From: Candidatus Latescibacterota bacterium
GTDB taxonomy: Bacteria; JAAXHH01
DNA: 64,000 nt
Direction: 5' to 3'
Assembly (NCBI GenBank): GCA_022822725.1
Contig: JAJEAN010000007.1
Location: 383,435-447,434 of the forward strand
Numbering within the stretch: the stretch's first letter is position 1; each line of letters begins with the position of its first letter. Below the pieces are notes generated by a model, which made no database searches, was not told where the DNA came from, and saw only the letters and a program-made list of their open reading frames with translations. This document shows positions 34,358-42,822 of the stretch, piece after piece. Position numbers and translations under genes: made by a program.

Positions 34358-35344
34358 TTACCGGCCCAGCCGTTTCTTCACTTCTTCCGCGATGGCGGGC
34401 ACGAAACTGAAGAGGTCGCCGGCGATGCCGTAGTGGGCGTACTTGTACAGCGGTACGTCGGCGTCCTTGTTGATGGCCACGATCACGCGGGCGTTTTTCA
34501 TGCCCGCCAGGTGCTGTATCGCACCGGATATCCCGCAGGCGATGTACAGGTCGGGCTGTACCGTCTTTCCGGTCTGGCCGACCTGGTGGGCATAGGGAAT
34601 CCACCCGGCGTCCACCGCGGCCCGGCTGGCGCCGAGGGCGCCGCCCAGGGCGTCCGCCAGTTCGCGAACGGGCCGGAAGCCCTCCGGTCCGCCCACGCCC
34701 CGGCCGCCGGATACAATGATGCTCGCTTCGGTCAGGCTGACGGTGCCGTCCGCGGTCTCCACAGACGTCACGCGGGTGGGGATCTCGTCCTCGGACAGTG
34801 CCGCAGGCACCGTGATGATCTCCCCGGTCCGGGTCGCGTCGGGGTCTGCCGGCTGAAAGATATTGCGCCGCACCGTGACGAAACGGTGCCCGGTGCCCCT
34901 GAATGTTACGGTGGATACCAGGTTGCCGACCAGGGCGGGACGGACCGCGGTCAACCGGTCACCTTCCACATGCAGGTCCGTGCAGTCCGGCGCCAGGCCC
35001 GCCCCGGCGAGGGCGGCGACGTAGGCCGAAAGTTCCAGGCCGGCCGTACTCGCCCCCATCAGGACCACCGACGACGGTTCGTGCTCCAGGACCCGCGCCA
35101 GGAGTTTCGCGCAGGGTTCCACGCGGTAGCGGGCCAGCGAAGGATCATCGGCTGTGTATACGCGGTCCGCGCCGGCCTCTATGGCCTGCCTCGCGATCTC
35201 GCCCACCCCATCGCCGAACACCGCGGCGGTGAGGGAACCGCCGAGATCGCCGGCGACCTTCTCGGCGGCGGCCATCGCCTGCCAGGCGATCGGGTCCGCC
35301 TGCCCATCCACCTGTTCAATCCATACGAGTAGGTTGCTCGCCAT
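34358..35344 (-). CDS. etfA: Electron transfer flavoprotein alpha subunit
   Basis: FAD-binding subunit of the ETF heterodimer, 328 residues. The C-terminal FAD domain is unmistakable: [52 protein letters not shown] and [21 protein letters not shown]. The N-terminal domain is typical. It follows etfB by 16 bp and precedes the membrane Fe-S oxidoreductase by 58 bp, indicating one electron-transfer operon with the acyl-CoA dehydrogenase upstream. Confidence 0.96.
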   Translation of the reverse strand: MASNLLVWIEQVDGQADPIAWQAMAAAEKVAGDLGGSLTAAVFGDGVGEIARQAIEAGADRVYTADDPSLARYRVEPCAKLLARVLEHEPSSVVLMGASTAGLELSAYVAALAGAGLAPDCTDLHVEGDRLTAVRPALVGNLVSTVTFRGTGHRFVTVRRNIFQPADPDATRTGEIITVPAALSEDEIPTRVTSVETADGTVSLTEASIIVSGGRGVGGPEGFRPVRELADALGGALGASRAAVDAGWIPYAHQVGQTGKTVQPDLYIACGISGAIQHLAGMKNARVIVAINKDADVPLYKYAHYGIAGDLFSFVPAIAEEVKKRLGR

Positions 35345-35360
35345 CCGTTCGATTTCCCGC

Positions 35361-36152
35361 CTAAATGACTTTTTCTTCCATCAACCGGTCTACCAGGGTC
35401 CTGGCCGCGTCTTCGGGGCCGCCGTCGATCATTTCGATGTGCGCTTCCCGCACCGGAGGAAGTTCCGTCCGCCATACGACCCCGGAGGCCCCTGCGCCAA
35501 CGCCGGACGGATCGAGACCGAGATCTTCGCAACCCCATACCGGTATGTCGGCCCGGGCCGCCTTGCGTATGCCGATTAGGCTCGGATACCGGGGTTCGTT
35601 GATTTCCTTGACGACCGTGATCAGGGCCGGAAGCCGGCTGGTGACCGTTTCTCGCGCCTTTTCGAGCAATCTGACCGCCGTGACGGTCCGGTCCGACGGG
35701 TCCAGGTTCCGGAGTTTCGCCACATAGGAAACGAGCGGTATACCGAGCAGGGCCGCGACCTGCACGGCCGTCGCGGCCGTGTTGCCGTCAATCGCCGCCC
35801 GGCCGCCGACGATCAGGTCGAAGTCACCGATCTTCCGGATGGCCGCGACGAGAATTCGCGCCGAGGCAAGGCTGTCGCTGTCCGCCATGGCCGGGTCCGA
35901 CACCAGGACGGCTTCGTCCACGCCCATAGCCAGGGCGGTCTTCAGCGCGTCGGCGGCTTCAGGAGGCCCCAGGCACAGCGCGGTCACCTTGCCGCCGTGC
36001 TCCTCCCGGGCCTGCAGGGCGGTTTCCAGCGTGTACTCGTCCCAGGGATTGACGATCCGGGGTCCGCCGTCGGCTGACAGCATCAGGCCGTCCATGGCGG
36101 CGGACAACTGGGCCGTATCGGGCGTCTGCTTCACCAGGGCGATAATGTTCAA
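35361..36152 (-). CDS. etfB: Electron transfer flavoprotein beta subunit
   Basis: Partner of EtfA, 263 residues. Family features are IIALVKQTPDTAQ at the start, NPWDEYTLETALQ, GGRAAIDGNTAATAVQVAALLGIP (AMP/second flavin-binding loop), and the signature LPALITVVKEINEPRYPSLIGIRKA. The TTG at 36152 is supported by a GAGGTAA SD 9 bp upstream. Whether the ETF is bifurcating cannot be decided by eye. The upstream acyl-CoA dehydrogenase gene ends 84 bp away. Confidence 0.95.
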   Translation of the reverse strand: MNIIALVKQTPDTAQLSAAMDGLMLSADGGPRIVNPWDEYTLETALQAREEHGGKVTALCLGPPEAADALKTALAMGVDEAVLVSDPAMADSDSLASARILVAAIRKIGDFDLIVGGRAAIDGNTAATAVQVAALLGIPLVSYVAKLRNLDPSDRTVTAVRLLEKARETVTSRLPALITVVKEINEPRYPSLIGIRKAARADIPVWGCEDLGLDPSGVGAGASGVVWRTELPPVREAHIEMIDGGPEDAARTLVDRLMEEKVI

Positions 36153-36236
36153 GAAACCGTTACCTCGCTTTGTGCCTCGTCATGACCGCGTGGCCGTCAG
36201 CGGTCAGTGGTCGGTGTGGCCGCATGCAGTAATTGG

Positions 36237-37439
36237 TCAGCTTTGCCAGTATGCCGGATCGTAAGCGGGCATTTCGCACCGGAGCGGGCGGTCCGTCCGG
36301 TTGCCGAACTCATAGTCCGCCTGCATGAGCTGGTGGATCTGCGACGTGCCCTCGTAGATGACCGCGCTCTTGCTGTTGCGCAGATGGCGTTCCACGTCGT
36401 ACTCGTCGGAGTATCCGTATGCGCCGTGGACCTGCACGGCGTCGCTGGCCGTGGCGAAGGCCGACTCCGTGCAGTACCACTTGGCCATGCTCGTCTCCCG
36501 GGTGTTCCGCATGCCCCGGTTCTTGAGCCATCCCACCTTGCGTACCGCCAGTTCACCCAGGTCGACGCGCTGCTTCATCTGGGCGATGAGCTGCTTTACG
36601 AGTTGGTGGTCGCCGATGGGCTGGCCGAAGGTGCGGCGCTGCCGGGCGTACGACACGGAAGCTTCCAGGCAGAATTTCATCAGGCCGACGGCCCCCGCCG
36701 CGACGGTATAGCGGGCGTTGTCGAGGCAGGACATGGCGATCTTGAATCCTTCGCCCTCTTCACCCAGCCGGTGGGATTCGGGTACGGGGACCTCGTCCAT
36801 GTTGATCCAGCCCGTGTTGCTGGCCCGCACGCCCATCTTCCCCTTGATCGTGCCGGTGGACAGTCCCTCCCAGCCCCGTTCGAGCAGGAAGGCGGTGATG
36901 CCCCGCGTACCCTCTTCCTGATCCGTCTTGGCAAATACCAGGAAGCGGTCCGCCACGTCGGACAGCGTGATCCACATCTTCTCGCCGCTGACCAGGTAAG
37001 TGTCGCCTTCCTTCCGGGCCCGGCTGGTCATGGCGGCCACATCGGATCCCGCACCGGGTTCGGTCAGTCCGAAACAGGCGATATTCGCGCCCGTGGCCAG
37101 GGGCGGCAGGAACCGTTCTTTCTGTTCTTCCGTGCCCCACTGAAAGACCGGCAGGGCGTGCAGGCCCAGGTGGACCGCGATCGTCTCCCGGACGGAAGAG
37201 TCCGCCCATTCCAGGCCCTCCGAAAGCAGGCCCAGGGAGATGAAGTCCATGCCAGCCCCATCGTAGCGCTCCGGGAGGCAGATGCCCATGAATCCCTGTG
37301 CCGCCATCTTCGGCAGCAGTTCGTGGGGAAAAGTACCGTTGCGGTCGTGTTCCCGGATGGAAGGCAGGATCTCGTTGCGGGCGAAATCGTACACCATCCG
37401 CTCGACCATCCTGTGTTCATCGCTTAGTTCGAAATCCAT
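36237..37439 (-). CDS. Acyl-CoA dehydrogenase
   Basis: FAD enzyme of 400 residues oxidising an acyl-CoA to the 2-enoyl-CoA and passing electrons to ETF. N-terminal, middle and C-terminal ACAD domains are complete: [35 protein letters not shown] (FAD-proximal), [35 protein letters not shown] and [10 protein letters not shown] with the catalytic Glu. The ATG has AGGA 7 bp upstream, within an 18-bp repeat. Directly upstream of etfBA, it probably feeds them. Chain length preference is unknown. Confidence 0.95.
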   Translation of the reverse strand: MDFELSDEHRMVERMVYDFARNEILPSIREHDRNGTFPHELLPKMAAQGFMGICLPERYDGAGMDFISLGLLSEGLEWADSSVRETIAVHLGLHALPVFQWGTEEQKERFLPPLATGANIACFGLTEPGAGSDVAAMTSRARKEGDTYLVSGEKMWITLSDVADRFLVFAKTDQEEGTRGITAFLLERGWEGLSTGTIKGKMGVRASNTGWINMDEVPVPESHRLGEEGEGFKIAMSCLDNARYTVAAGAVGLMKFCLEASVSYARQRRTFGQPIGDHQLVKQLIAQMKQRVDLGELAVRKVGWLKNRGMRNTRETSMAKWYCTESAFATASDAVQVHGAYGYSDEYDVERHLRNSKSAVIYEGTSQIHQLMQADYEFGNRTDRPLRCEMPAYDPAYWQS

Positions 37440-37442
37440 GTT

Positions 37443-37496
37443 CAGTCCTGGTACACTATACAGTCCTGGTACGCTGTTCAGCCCCGGTTGACTCAG
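37443..37496. repeat. Three 18-bp direct repeats upstream of the acyl-CoA dehydrogenase
   Basis: Units at 37443-37460, 37461-37478 and 37479-37496; the first two share the opening 12 bases. On the minus strand the first two carry CCAGGACTG, so the AGGA serving as SD of the dehydrogenase is duplicated. The third unit overlaps the aminotransferase stop codon. Confidence 0.88.
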
Positions 37497-38686
37497 CCCT
37501 GTTTTTCGGCCGTTACCCCGGCCGCTTTACTGAAGTCTCTGCCCGGCGTGGACTCCGGATGAGTGACCGGAATCTCCCGCATCACTTCGAGGAACCGGTC
37601 CACGTCGCGGTCGTTGTTGAAGAAGTGGGTGGATACGCGGGCACGGCCCACGCCGCCATAGGCGCCGAAGATGAGCACATTCCGATCCTCCAGGGCATGG
37701 GTCACCGTGTCGACGTCCGCCGCGGTAAAGCAGACGTTGCCGGCCCTTTCCGCCGCCGCCCTGGGTGTGATGACTTCCCAGCCCAGGTCCGCCAGTCCAT
37801 CCCAGACGCGCGTGCTCAGTCGAAGCACGTGCTCCTCGATGCGGTCGATTCCGATGCCGAGCAGGCAGTCCAGGGCGTTGTCCAGGATGTACACTCCGAT
37901 CCAGGTTTCATTGCCTGGCGTGAACCTGCTGGCGTCCTTGCGGGGAATGTACGCGGAGGGATCCTTCCAGTCCGGGAGGTAGGCCGGCGTATGCCAGCCG
38001 ACGAAAGGCGGGTTCAACTCGGGTACGCGCTGGCGGTTCCAGTAGAAGATGCCGACCCCGTGTACGGCCATTAGCCACTTGTAGCAGCTGGACACGACGA
38101 AGTCCGCATGCTGCGCGTCGACCGGAACGACGCCCGCGGAATGGGTGACGTCGAGACAGAGCAGGGCGTTCTTGCGATGCACGATTTCGGCAAGCTCGGG
38201 AAGCGGCAGGCGTTGGCCGGTGAAATAACTGACATGGCTGACATTGACCACCCGGGTATTTTCATCTATCGCTTTGTCAAGATCTTCCAACTCTGTGCGC
38301 CAGTTGGAGTTTTCTACGATCCGAAGCTCCACGCCCCGGTCCTTCAACAGGGTCCACGGCAATACGTCCGAAGGGAACTCCACGTCGGCGACCACCACGT
38401 TGTCGCCAGGGTTCCAATCAAGGGCGTAGACCAGCAGGTTGATGGCCTCGGAGGTCGAGGTCAGGAAGGCAATGTCGTCGGCCGGGACGCCGAACAGACG
38501 CCCGACTTTTTCTTTGCATCCGTTGGACACCACTTCAAGCCGCCTGCGTCCTTCCTCTCCCAGGAGCTTGTCTTCGAAGAATCGGTTGACGGCGTCGCCA
38601 TGCGTCTTCAGCATGGGCGATTCGCCGCCGGTACACAGGTGGGTTATGCCCTGGGTGCCAATGAACTCGGAAGGGTCTATCAGCAT
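37493..38686 (-). CDS. Class V PLP-dependent aminotransferase / cysteine desulfurase-like protein
   Basis: Fold-type I PLP enzyme of 397 residues. D179 and H182 ([16 protein letters not shown]) and the Schiff-base lysine K203 ([14 protein letters not shown]) are visible, with [10 protein letters not shown] as the phosphate-binding segment. There is no Cys-containing loop that would mark a genuine cysteine desulfurase; it is closer to isopenicillin-N-epimerase-like members. GGAGA lies 6 bp before the ATG. The first gene of the long minus-strand run, ending 54 bp before the acyl-CoA dehydrogenase. The substrate is unknown. Confidence 0.88.
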   Translation of the reverse strand: MLIDPSEFIGTQGITHLCTGGESPMLKTHGDAVNRFFEDKLLGEEGRRRLEVVSNGCKEKVGRLFGVPADDIAFLTSTSEAINLLVYALDWNPGDNVVVADVEFPSDVLPWTLLKDRGVELRIVENSNWRTELEDLDKAIDENTRVVNVSHVSYFTGQRLPLPELAEIVHRKNALLCLDVTHSAGVVPVDAQHADFVVSSCYKWLMAVHGVGIFYWNRQRVPELNPPFVGWHTPAYLPDWKDPSAYIPRKDASRFTPGNETWIGVYILDNALDCLLGIGIDRIEEHVLRLSTRVWDGLADLGWEVITPRAAAERAGNVCFTAADVDTVTHALEDRNVLIFGAYGGVGRARVSTHFFNNDRDVDRFLEVMREIPVTHPESTPGRDFSKAAGVTAEKQG

Positions 38687-38808
38687 GGGTGTCTCCAGTT
38701 GAAAATCCTGTGGTAACAGCCGGTCGCGAACTCGACTGCCAAGATATCCGCCGGTACTGTTTTTGTACAGGGAATTCGGGAGGTCGTTACCTTGCGTCGC
38801 CTGCGGTG

Positions 38809-38836
38809 TTGTAAATGATATAAAACGGTCTATATT
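38809..38836 (+). promoter_or_regulatory. Predicted promoter of the second amidohydrolase gene
   Basis: TTGTAA (38809-38814) and TATATT (38831-38836) are 16 bp apart in an AT-rich patch that stands out from the surroundings. This would place the start site about 60 bp before the TTG start codon at 38902. Confidence 0.45.
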
Positions 38837-38901
38837 GTCTGGAACCCCTGGAACCGGCCGCGTGCGGGCAGCACGTCCCGTACAACCCCTGGAAGGTCCG
38901 T

Positions 38902-39882
38902 TTGGTATACGATTTCCACACTCATTTCTATACCTCCGCTTACCTCGACGAGATCGAACGGGGAGGTTACCAGGCCGTGCTGGTCAGGGACGCCGGCGGC
39001 AATCGCCTGCTGAAGCTGGATGGCGATTACAGCATGATCGCACCGGGGCATTTCGATGCCGATCGCGTGGTCGAGCATATGGACCGGCACGGCGTGGACC
39101 GGCAGCTGCTGAGTTTCTCGATCCCCGGACTGCACGTCGAGGAACGGAATGACGGCCTTCGCCTCGCCCGGGTCGTGAACGAGGCCCTGGCCGAGACGGT
39201 GGTCCTCCATCCGGGCAGGCTGTCCGCGCTGGCGGTCCTTCCCCTGCAGGATCCGGCCGCTTCGGCGGCGGAACTGCTCTACGCCGTGGAGTCGCTGAAC
39301 CTGCGGGGTGGCATGCTTTTTTCAAATGTCAACGGCCAGTCGCTGGGTGCCCCGGCGTTTCATGAACTCTACGCGGTGGCTTCCGCCCTGGACCTGCCGC
39401 TCTTCATACATCCCACCACCCCCCATGCCCATGATCTTTACGCGGCGTACAGGCTCACGCCCATGGCCGGGTTTCCTTTCGACACGTCGGTGGCCGCCCT
39501 CCACCTGGTATTGAGCGGAACCATGGCGGCTTATCCGGGCCTGAAGGTCGTGCTGGGGAACCTGGGCGGCACCATCCCCTTTCTCGCAGGCCGGATCGAC
39601 CAGGCCTACCGTTCCTACCCCGAGGCTCGCGAGAAACTGGACCGGCCGCCGTCCGAGTACCTGAAGGCCATGTACTACGAATCCGCGGGAATGCCGGACC
39701 GGGGAGCGCTTCGCCTGGCAATCGATTTCGCCGGTACCGACCGGGTGATGTTCGGTTCCGACTTCCCCCAGCAGATCGCCGACGTCGACCTGGGCCTGCG
39801 GACCATCGACGAACTGGGGTTGGATGAAGCGGCTAGACAGCGTATCGTCGGCCGGAACGCGGCAGGACTTTTGAAGGAATAA
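38902..39882 (+). CDS. Amidohydrolase family 2 (ACMSD-like) hydrolase
   Basis: TIM-barrel metal hydrolase or decarboxylase of 326 residues. H6 and H8 (YDFHTHFY), LFIHPTTP in mid-barrel and FGSDFPQQ near the C-terminus give most of the metal site. At the strand where many relatives have His-Leu/Gly-Gly, this protein has LGNLGGTIPFLAGRID, with Asn for His. The TTG start at 38902 is supported by GGAAGG at 38891-38896. Distinct from the amidohydrolase at 3457-4566. It is flanked by its own promoter and by polA; the substrate is unknown. Confidence 0.88.
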   Translation: MVYDFHTHFYTSAYLDEIERGGYQAVLVRDAGGNRLLKLDGDYSMIAPGHFDADRVVEHMDRHGVDRQLLSFSIPGLHVEERNDGLRLARVVNEALAETVVLHPGRLSALAVLPLQDPAASAAELLYAVESLNLRGGMLFSNVNGQSLGAPAFHELYAVASALDLPLFIHPTTPHAHDLYAAYRLTPMAGFPFDTSVAALHLVLSGTMAAYPGLKVVLGNLGGTIPFLAGRIDQAYRSYPEAREKLDRPPSEYLKAMYYESAGMPDRGALRLAIDFAGTDRVMFGSDFPQQIADVDLGLRTIDELGLDEAARQRIVGRNAAGLLKE

Positions 39883-39891
39883 CGCTATTCA

Positions 39892-39920
39892 CTGGTAAAA
39901 TTGGTTTATCGCACTATAAT
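39892..39920 (+). promoter_or_regulatory. Probable polA promoter (consensus -10)
   Basis: A perfect TATAAT at 39915-39920 follows a weak CTGGTA -35 (39892-39897) by 17 bp, in an AT-rich patch between the amidohydrolase stop and polA. The transcript leader would be about 85 bases. Confidence 0.5.
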
Positions 39921-40013
39921 AAAAAACACACCCACATCAGGCAGGAATCGCGGGTTGCCGGATATACATGGGACATACTTGGCCGATTCCCTTGAAGCCG
40001 GAGCGAACCACTT

Positions 40014-42776
40014 ATGACTGAGGTGCAGAAGACCCTTTTCCTGCTGGACGGAATGGCGCTGGCCTACCGCGGTCATTTCGGGTTGATCCGTAATCCGAGG
40101 ATGACTTCGACGGGGTTGAACGTATCCATGGTGTTCGCCATCGCCAATACCATCCTTGGCATCCTGAACAAGAACCGGCCCACCCACATCGCCGCGGTGT
40201 TCGATACGCCCGAGCCGACCCACCGCCACGAGCAGTATCCCGAGTACAAGGCGCAGCGGGACGCTATGCCCGAAGACCTGAGCACCGCGCTGCCCTACCT
40301 GTTCCGGCTGATCGAAGGGTTCAACATCCCGGTGATCCGCGTACCGGGCTGGGAGGCCGACGACGTGATCGGGACGCTGGCGAAGCAGGCCGACCAGGCA
40401 GGTTACACCACCTTCATGGTCACGCCGGACAAGGATTACGCACAACTCGTCTCCGAGCAGTCCTTCATCTGCAAGCCAGGGAACACCGGGGACAACTTCG
40501 AAACGATGGGCGTGGCCGAGGTGCTGGATAAATGGGGGATCGAGCGCGTCGACCAGGTGATCGACATGCTCGGACTGATGGGCGACGCCAGCGACAACGT
40601 GCCCGGCGTCCCGGGCGTCGGAGAAAAGACCGCGCAGAAGCTCATCGCCCAGTTCGGATCCGTGGAGAACCTGCTGGAGAACACCCACCAGCTGAAGGGC
40701 AAGCAGAAGGAGCGCATTGAAGAAAACAGGGACATGGCCATGCTGTCGAAGAACCTGGTCACCATCGAGCGGGACGTGCCGCTGGACATTACGCCGGACG
40801 GGTTGGCCGTCAAGGAACGCAAGGATGACGACCTTAAGAAGCTGTTCGTCGAGCTGGAGTTCAATACCCTGGGCAAGCGGCTCTTTGGCGACGATTTCTC
40901 GGCGGCCCCGCGGCTGACCGTCGCCGGCAGCCAGGAAGACCTGTTTTCCGACGACCAGCTGAAGACGATCGCGGACGTGGAGCATGACTACCACTGCGTC
41001 GACACCCCGGAATCCCGCGCGGCACTCATCGGCGAGCTTACCCGCGCGCCGAACTTCTGTTTCGACATGGAGACGACGAGCCTGGATCCCAAGACCTGCG
41101 ACATCCTGGGTTTCGCCTTCGCGATCGAACCCCATACGGGATATTACGTGCCCATGCCGGACGGGCGGGAGGAGGTACTGCGGGTCGCGGGCGAATTCCA
41201 GTCCCTCTTCGACGACACCGGCAGGGAACTCATCGGGCACAACATCAAGTTCGACCTTTCCGTGCTGCGGTGGCACGGGATCACCGTGTCCTGCCGCATC
41301 TTCGACACCATGCTGGCGGCCTACGTGACCGTGCCGGACCTGCGGCGGACCATGGACTATCTGTCGCAGGCCCTCCTGGGCTACACGCCGATCTCCATCA
41401 CCACGCTCATCGGTGAAAAAGGAGAGGAGCAGGGCACGCTCAGGGACGCGCCGCTGGAGAAGGTCGTCGAGTACGCGGCAGAAGACGCGGACATCACGTT
41501 GCAGCTCGCGGAACTCCTGCGGCCCCGGATCGGCGAGATGAATCAGGATACCGTATTTGCGGACATCGAATGTCCCCTGGTACCCGCGCTCGTGGAAATG
41601 GAGCACGAAGGCGTGCGGATGGACGTGGGGCAGCTCGAGCACCTGTCGCAACTGCTCGGCGAAGAGATCCAGCGGTCCTCGGACCGGATTACCGAGCTGG
41701 CCGGCGAGCCCGTCGATTTCAACTCGGCCAGGCAGCTTGGCCATATCCTTTTCGACAAGTTGAAAATCGATCCCAATGCCAAGCGCACGGCCAAAACGGG
41801 CCAGTATTCGACGGCGGAAGCCATACTCCGCCGCCTCGCGCCCAAACACGAGATCGTGGAGCAGATCCTCCACTACCGGATGTGCACAAAGCTCAATTCC
41901 GTTTACGTCAGCCAACTGCCCCATGCCGTATTCCAGCCGACCGGACGCGTGCATACCTCGTACGAGCAGGCCGTGATCGCCACCGGCCGGATCCAGTCCC
42001 ACGGGCCCAACCTGCAGACCATCCCGGTCCGCACGGAGATGGGCCGCCAGATCCGCAAGGCCTTCGTGCCCCGGGACGAGGACTACTTGCTGCTGGCCGC
42101 GGACTACTCCCAGATCGAGCTTCGCATCGCGGCAGAACTCAGCAGGGACGAGGGCATGATGGAGACCTTCATTCAGAACGAGGACATCCATTCGGCGACA
42201 GCGATGAAGATCTATGACGTAGACACCGACGGGGTGACCGACGAAATGCGCAGGTTCGCCAAGACCGTCAATTTCGGCATCATCTACGGCATCTCCGCCT
42301 TCGGGCTGGCCGAACGGCTCAACATCCCGCGGGGACAGGGCCAGGATTTGATCGACCAGTACTTTGCGAAGTATCCGGGGACGCGCAAATACATGGACGA
42401 AACGGTCAAGTTCGCGGAAGAGAACGGATTCGTCGAGACCATGACGGGCCGGCGCAGGTACCTGAGGGACATCAATTCCCGGAACAACACCACCAAGCGC
42501 GCCGAGCAGCGCGTCGCCATCAATTCCCGCATCCAGGGCACGGCGGCCGACCTGATCAAGCTGGCCATGACCCGGATCCACAATGAACTGAAGAAGCGGG
42601 AGTGCCGGACGCGGATGCTGCTGCAGGTGCATGACGAACTCGTATTCGATCTGCATAAATCCGAACAGGACACCGTGCCCGGCCTTATCGAGGAATGCAT
42701 GCGGGGCGCGCTGCCCATGACCGTGCCCATCGAGGTGGAAATCGGCATCGGCGCGAACTGGCTGGAGGCGCACTAG
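40014..42776 (+). CDS. polA: DNA polymerase I
   Basis: Repair and primer-removal polymerase of 920 residues with all three domains. The 5'-3' exonuclease occupies residues 1-300 (GWEADDVIGTLAKQA, PGVPGVGEKTAQKLI). The 3'-5' exonuclease at about 345-530 retains D351 and E353 (FDMETTSLD), NIKFDLSVL and YAAEDADIT, so proofreading looks active. In the polymerase domain, motif A contains D697 (DYSQIELRIAAEL), motif B is RFAKTVNFGIIYG (Phe, so ddNTP-discriminating type) and motif C contains D874 (QVHDELVFD). Length matches the family. The ATG has a distant GGAG. It is followed by a 13-bp repeat that duplicates its stop codon. Confidence 0.97.
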   Translation: MTEVQKTLFLLDGMALAYRGHFGLIRNPRMTSTGLNVSMVFAIANTILGILNKNRPTHIAAVFDTPEPTHRHEQYPEYKAQRDAMPEDLSTALPYLFRLIEGFNIPVIRVPGWEADDVIGTLAKQADQAGYTTFMVTPDKDYAQLVSEQSFICKPGNTGDNFETMGVAEVLDKWGIERVDQVIDMLGLMGDASDNVPGVPGVGEKTAQKLIAQFGSVENLLENTHQLKGKQKERIEENRDMAMLSKNLVTIERDVPLDITPDGLAVKERKDDDLKKLFVELEFNTLGKRLFGDDFSAAPRLTVAGSQEDLFSDDQLKTIADVEHDYHCVDTPESRAALIGELTRAPNFCFDMETTSLDPKTCDILGFAFAIEPHTGYYVPMPDGREEVLRVAGEFQSLFDDTGRELIGHNIKFDLSVLRWHGITVSCRIFDTMLAAYVTVPDLRRTMDYLSQALLGYTPISITTLIGEKGEEQGTLRDAPLEKVVEYAAEDADITLQLAELLRPRIGEMNQDTVFADIECPLVPALVEMEHEGVRMDVGQLEHLSQLLGEEIQRSSDRITELAGEPVDFNSARQLGHILFDKLKIDPNAKRTAKTGQYSTAEAILRRLAPKHEIVEQILHYRMCTKLNSVYVSQLPHAVFQPTGRVHTSYEQAVIATGRIQSHGPNLQTIPVRTEMGRQIRKAFVPRDEDYLLLAADYSQIELRIAAELSRDEGMMETFIQNEDIHSATAMKIYDVDTDGVTDEMRRFAKTVNFGIIYGISAFGLAERLNIPRGQGQDLIDQYFAKYPGTRKYMDETVKFAEENGFVETMTGRRRYLRDINSRNNTTKRAEQRVAINSRIQGTAADLIKLAMTRIHNELKKRECRTRMLLQVHDELVFDLHKSEQDTVPGLIEECMRGALPMTVPIEVEIGIGANWLEAH

Positions 42777-42802
42777 CGGCGCGCGTTAGCGGCGCGCATT
42801 AG
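42774..42802. repeat. 13-bp direct repeat duplicating the polA stop codon
   Basis: TAGCGGCGCGCGT at 42774-42786 is followed by TAGCGGCGCGCAT at 42787-42799 and a third TAG at 42800-42802. The first TAG is the polA stop. It is a small slippage-type duplication just before the Rieske gene. Confidence 0.85.
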
Positions 42803-42822
42803 AAGAAAGGCAGGTTGGGATT

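Noticed and set aside
37493-38686. Cysteine desulfurase (SufS/IscS)
   Set aside because: The fold and PLP lysine are present, but I cannot find the conserved active-site Cys loop near the C-terminus, and no Fe-S assembly genes are adjacent.
38757-38770. LexA-like dyad CTGT-TTTTGT-ACAG upstream of the aminotransferase and amidohydrolase genes
   Set aside because: The half-sites match CTGT/ACAG but the spacer is 6 bp, not the 8 bp of the proteobacterial SOS box, and neither neighbour is a DNA-damage gene. I regard it as chance.
39906-42773. A 955-codon open frame on the minus strand spanning all of polA
   Set aside because: It is exactly antisense to a fully conserved polA. Strong GC bias at third positions keeps stops out of this antisense frame; its product shows no family and no SD. 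The same applies to the 600-codon plus-strand frame opposite the solute-binding protein at 1350-3152 and other antisense frames.
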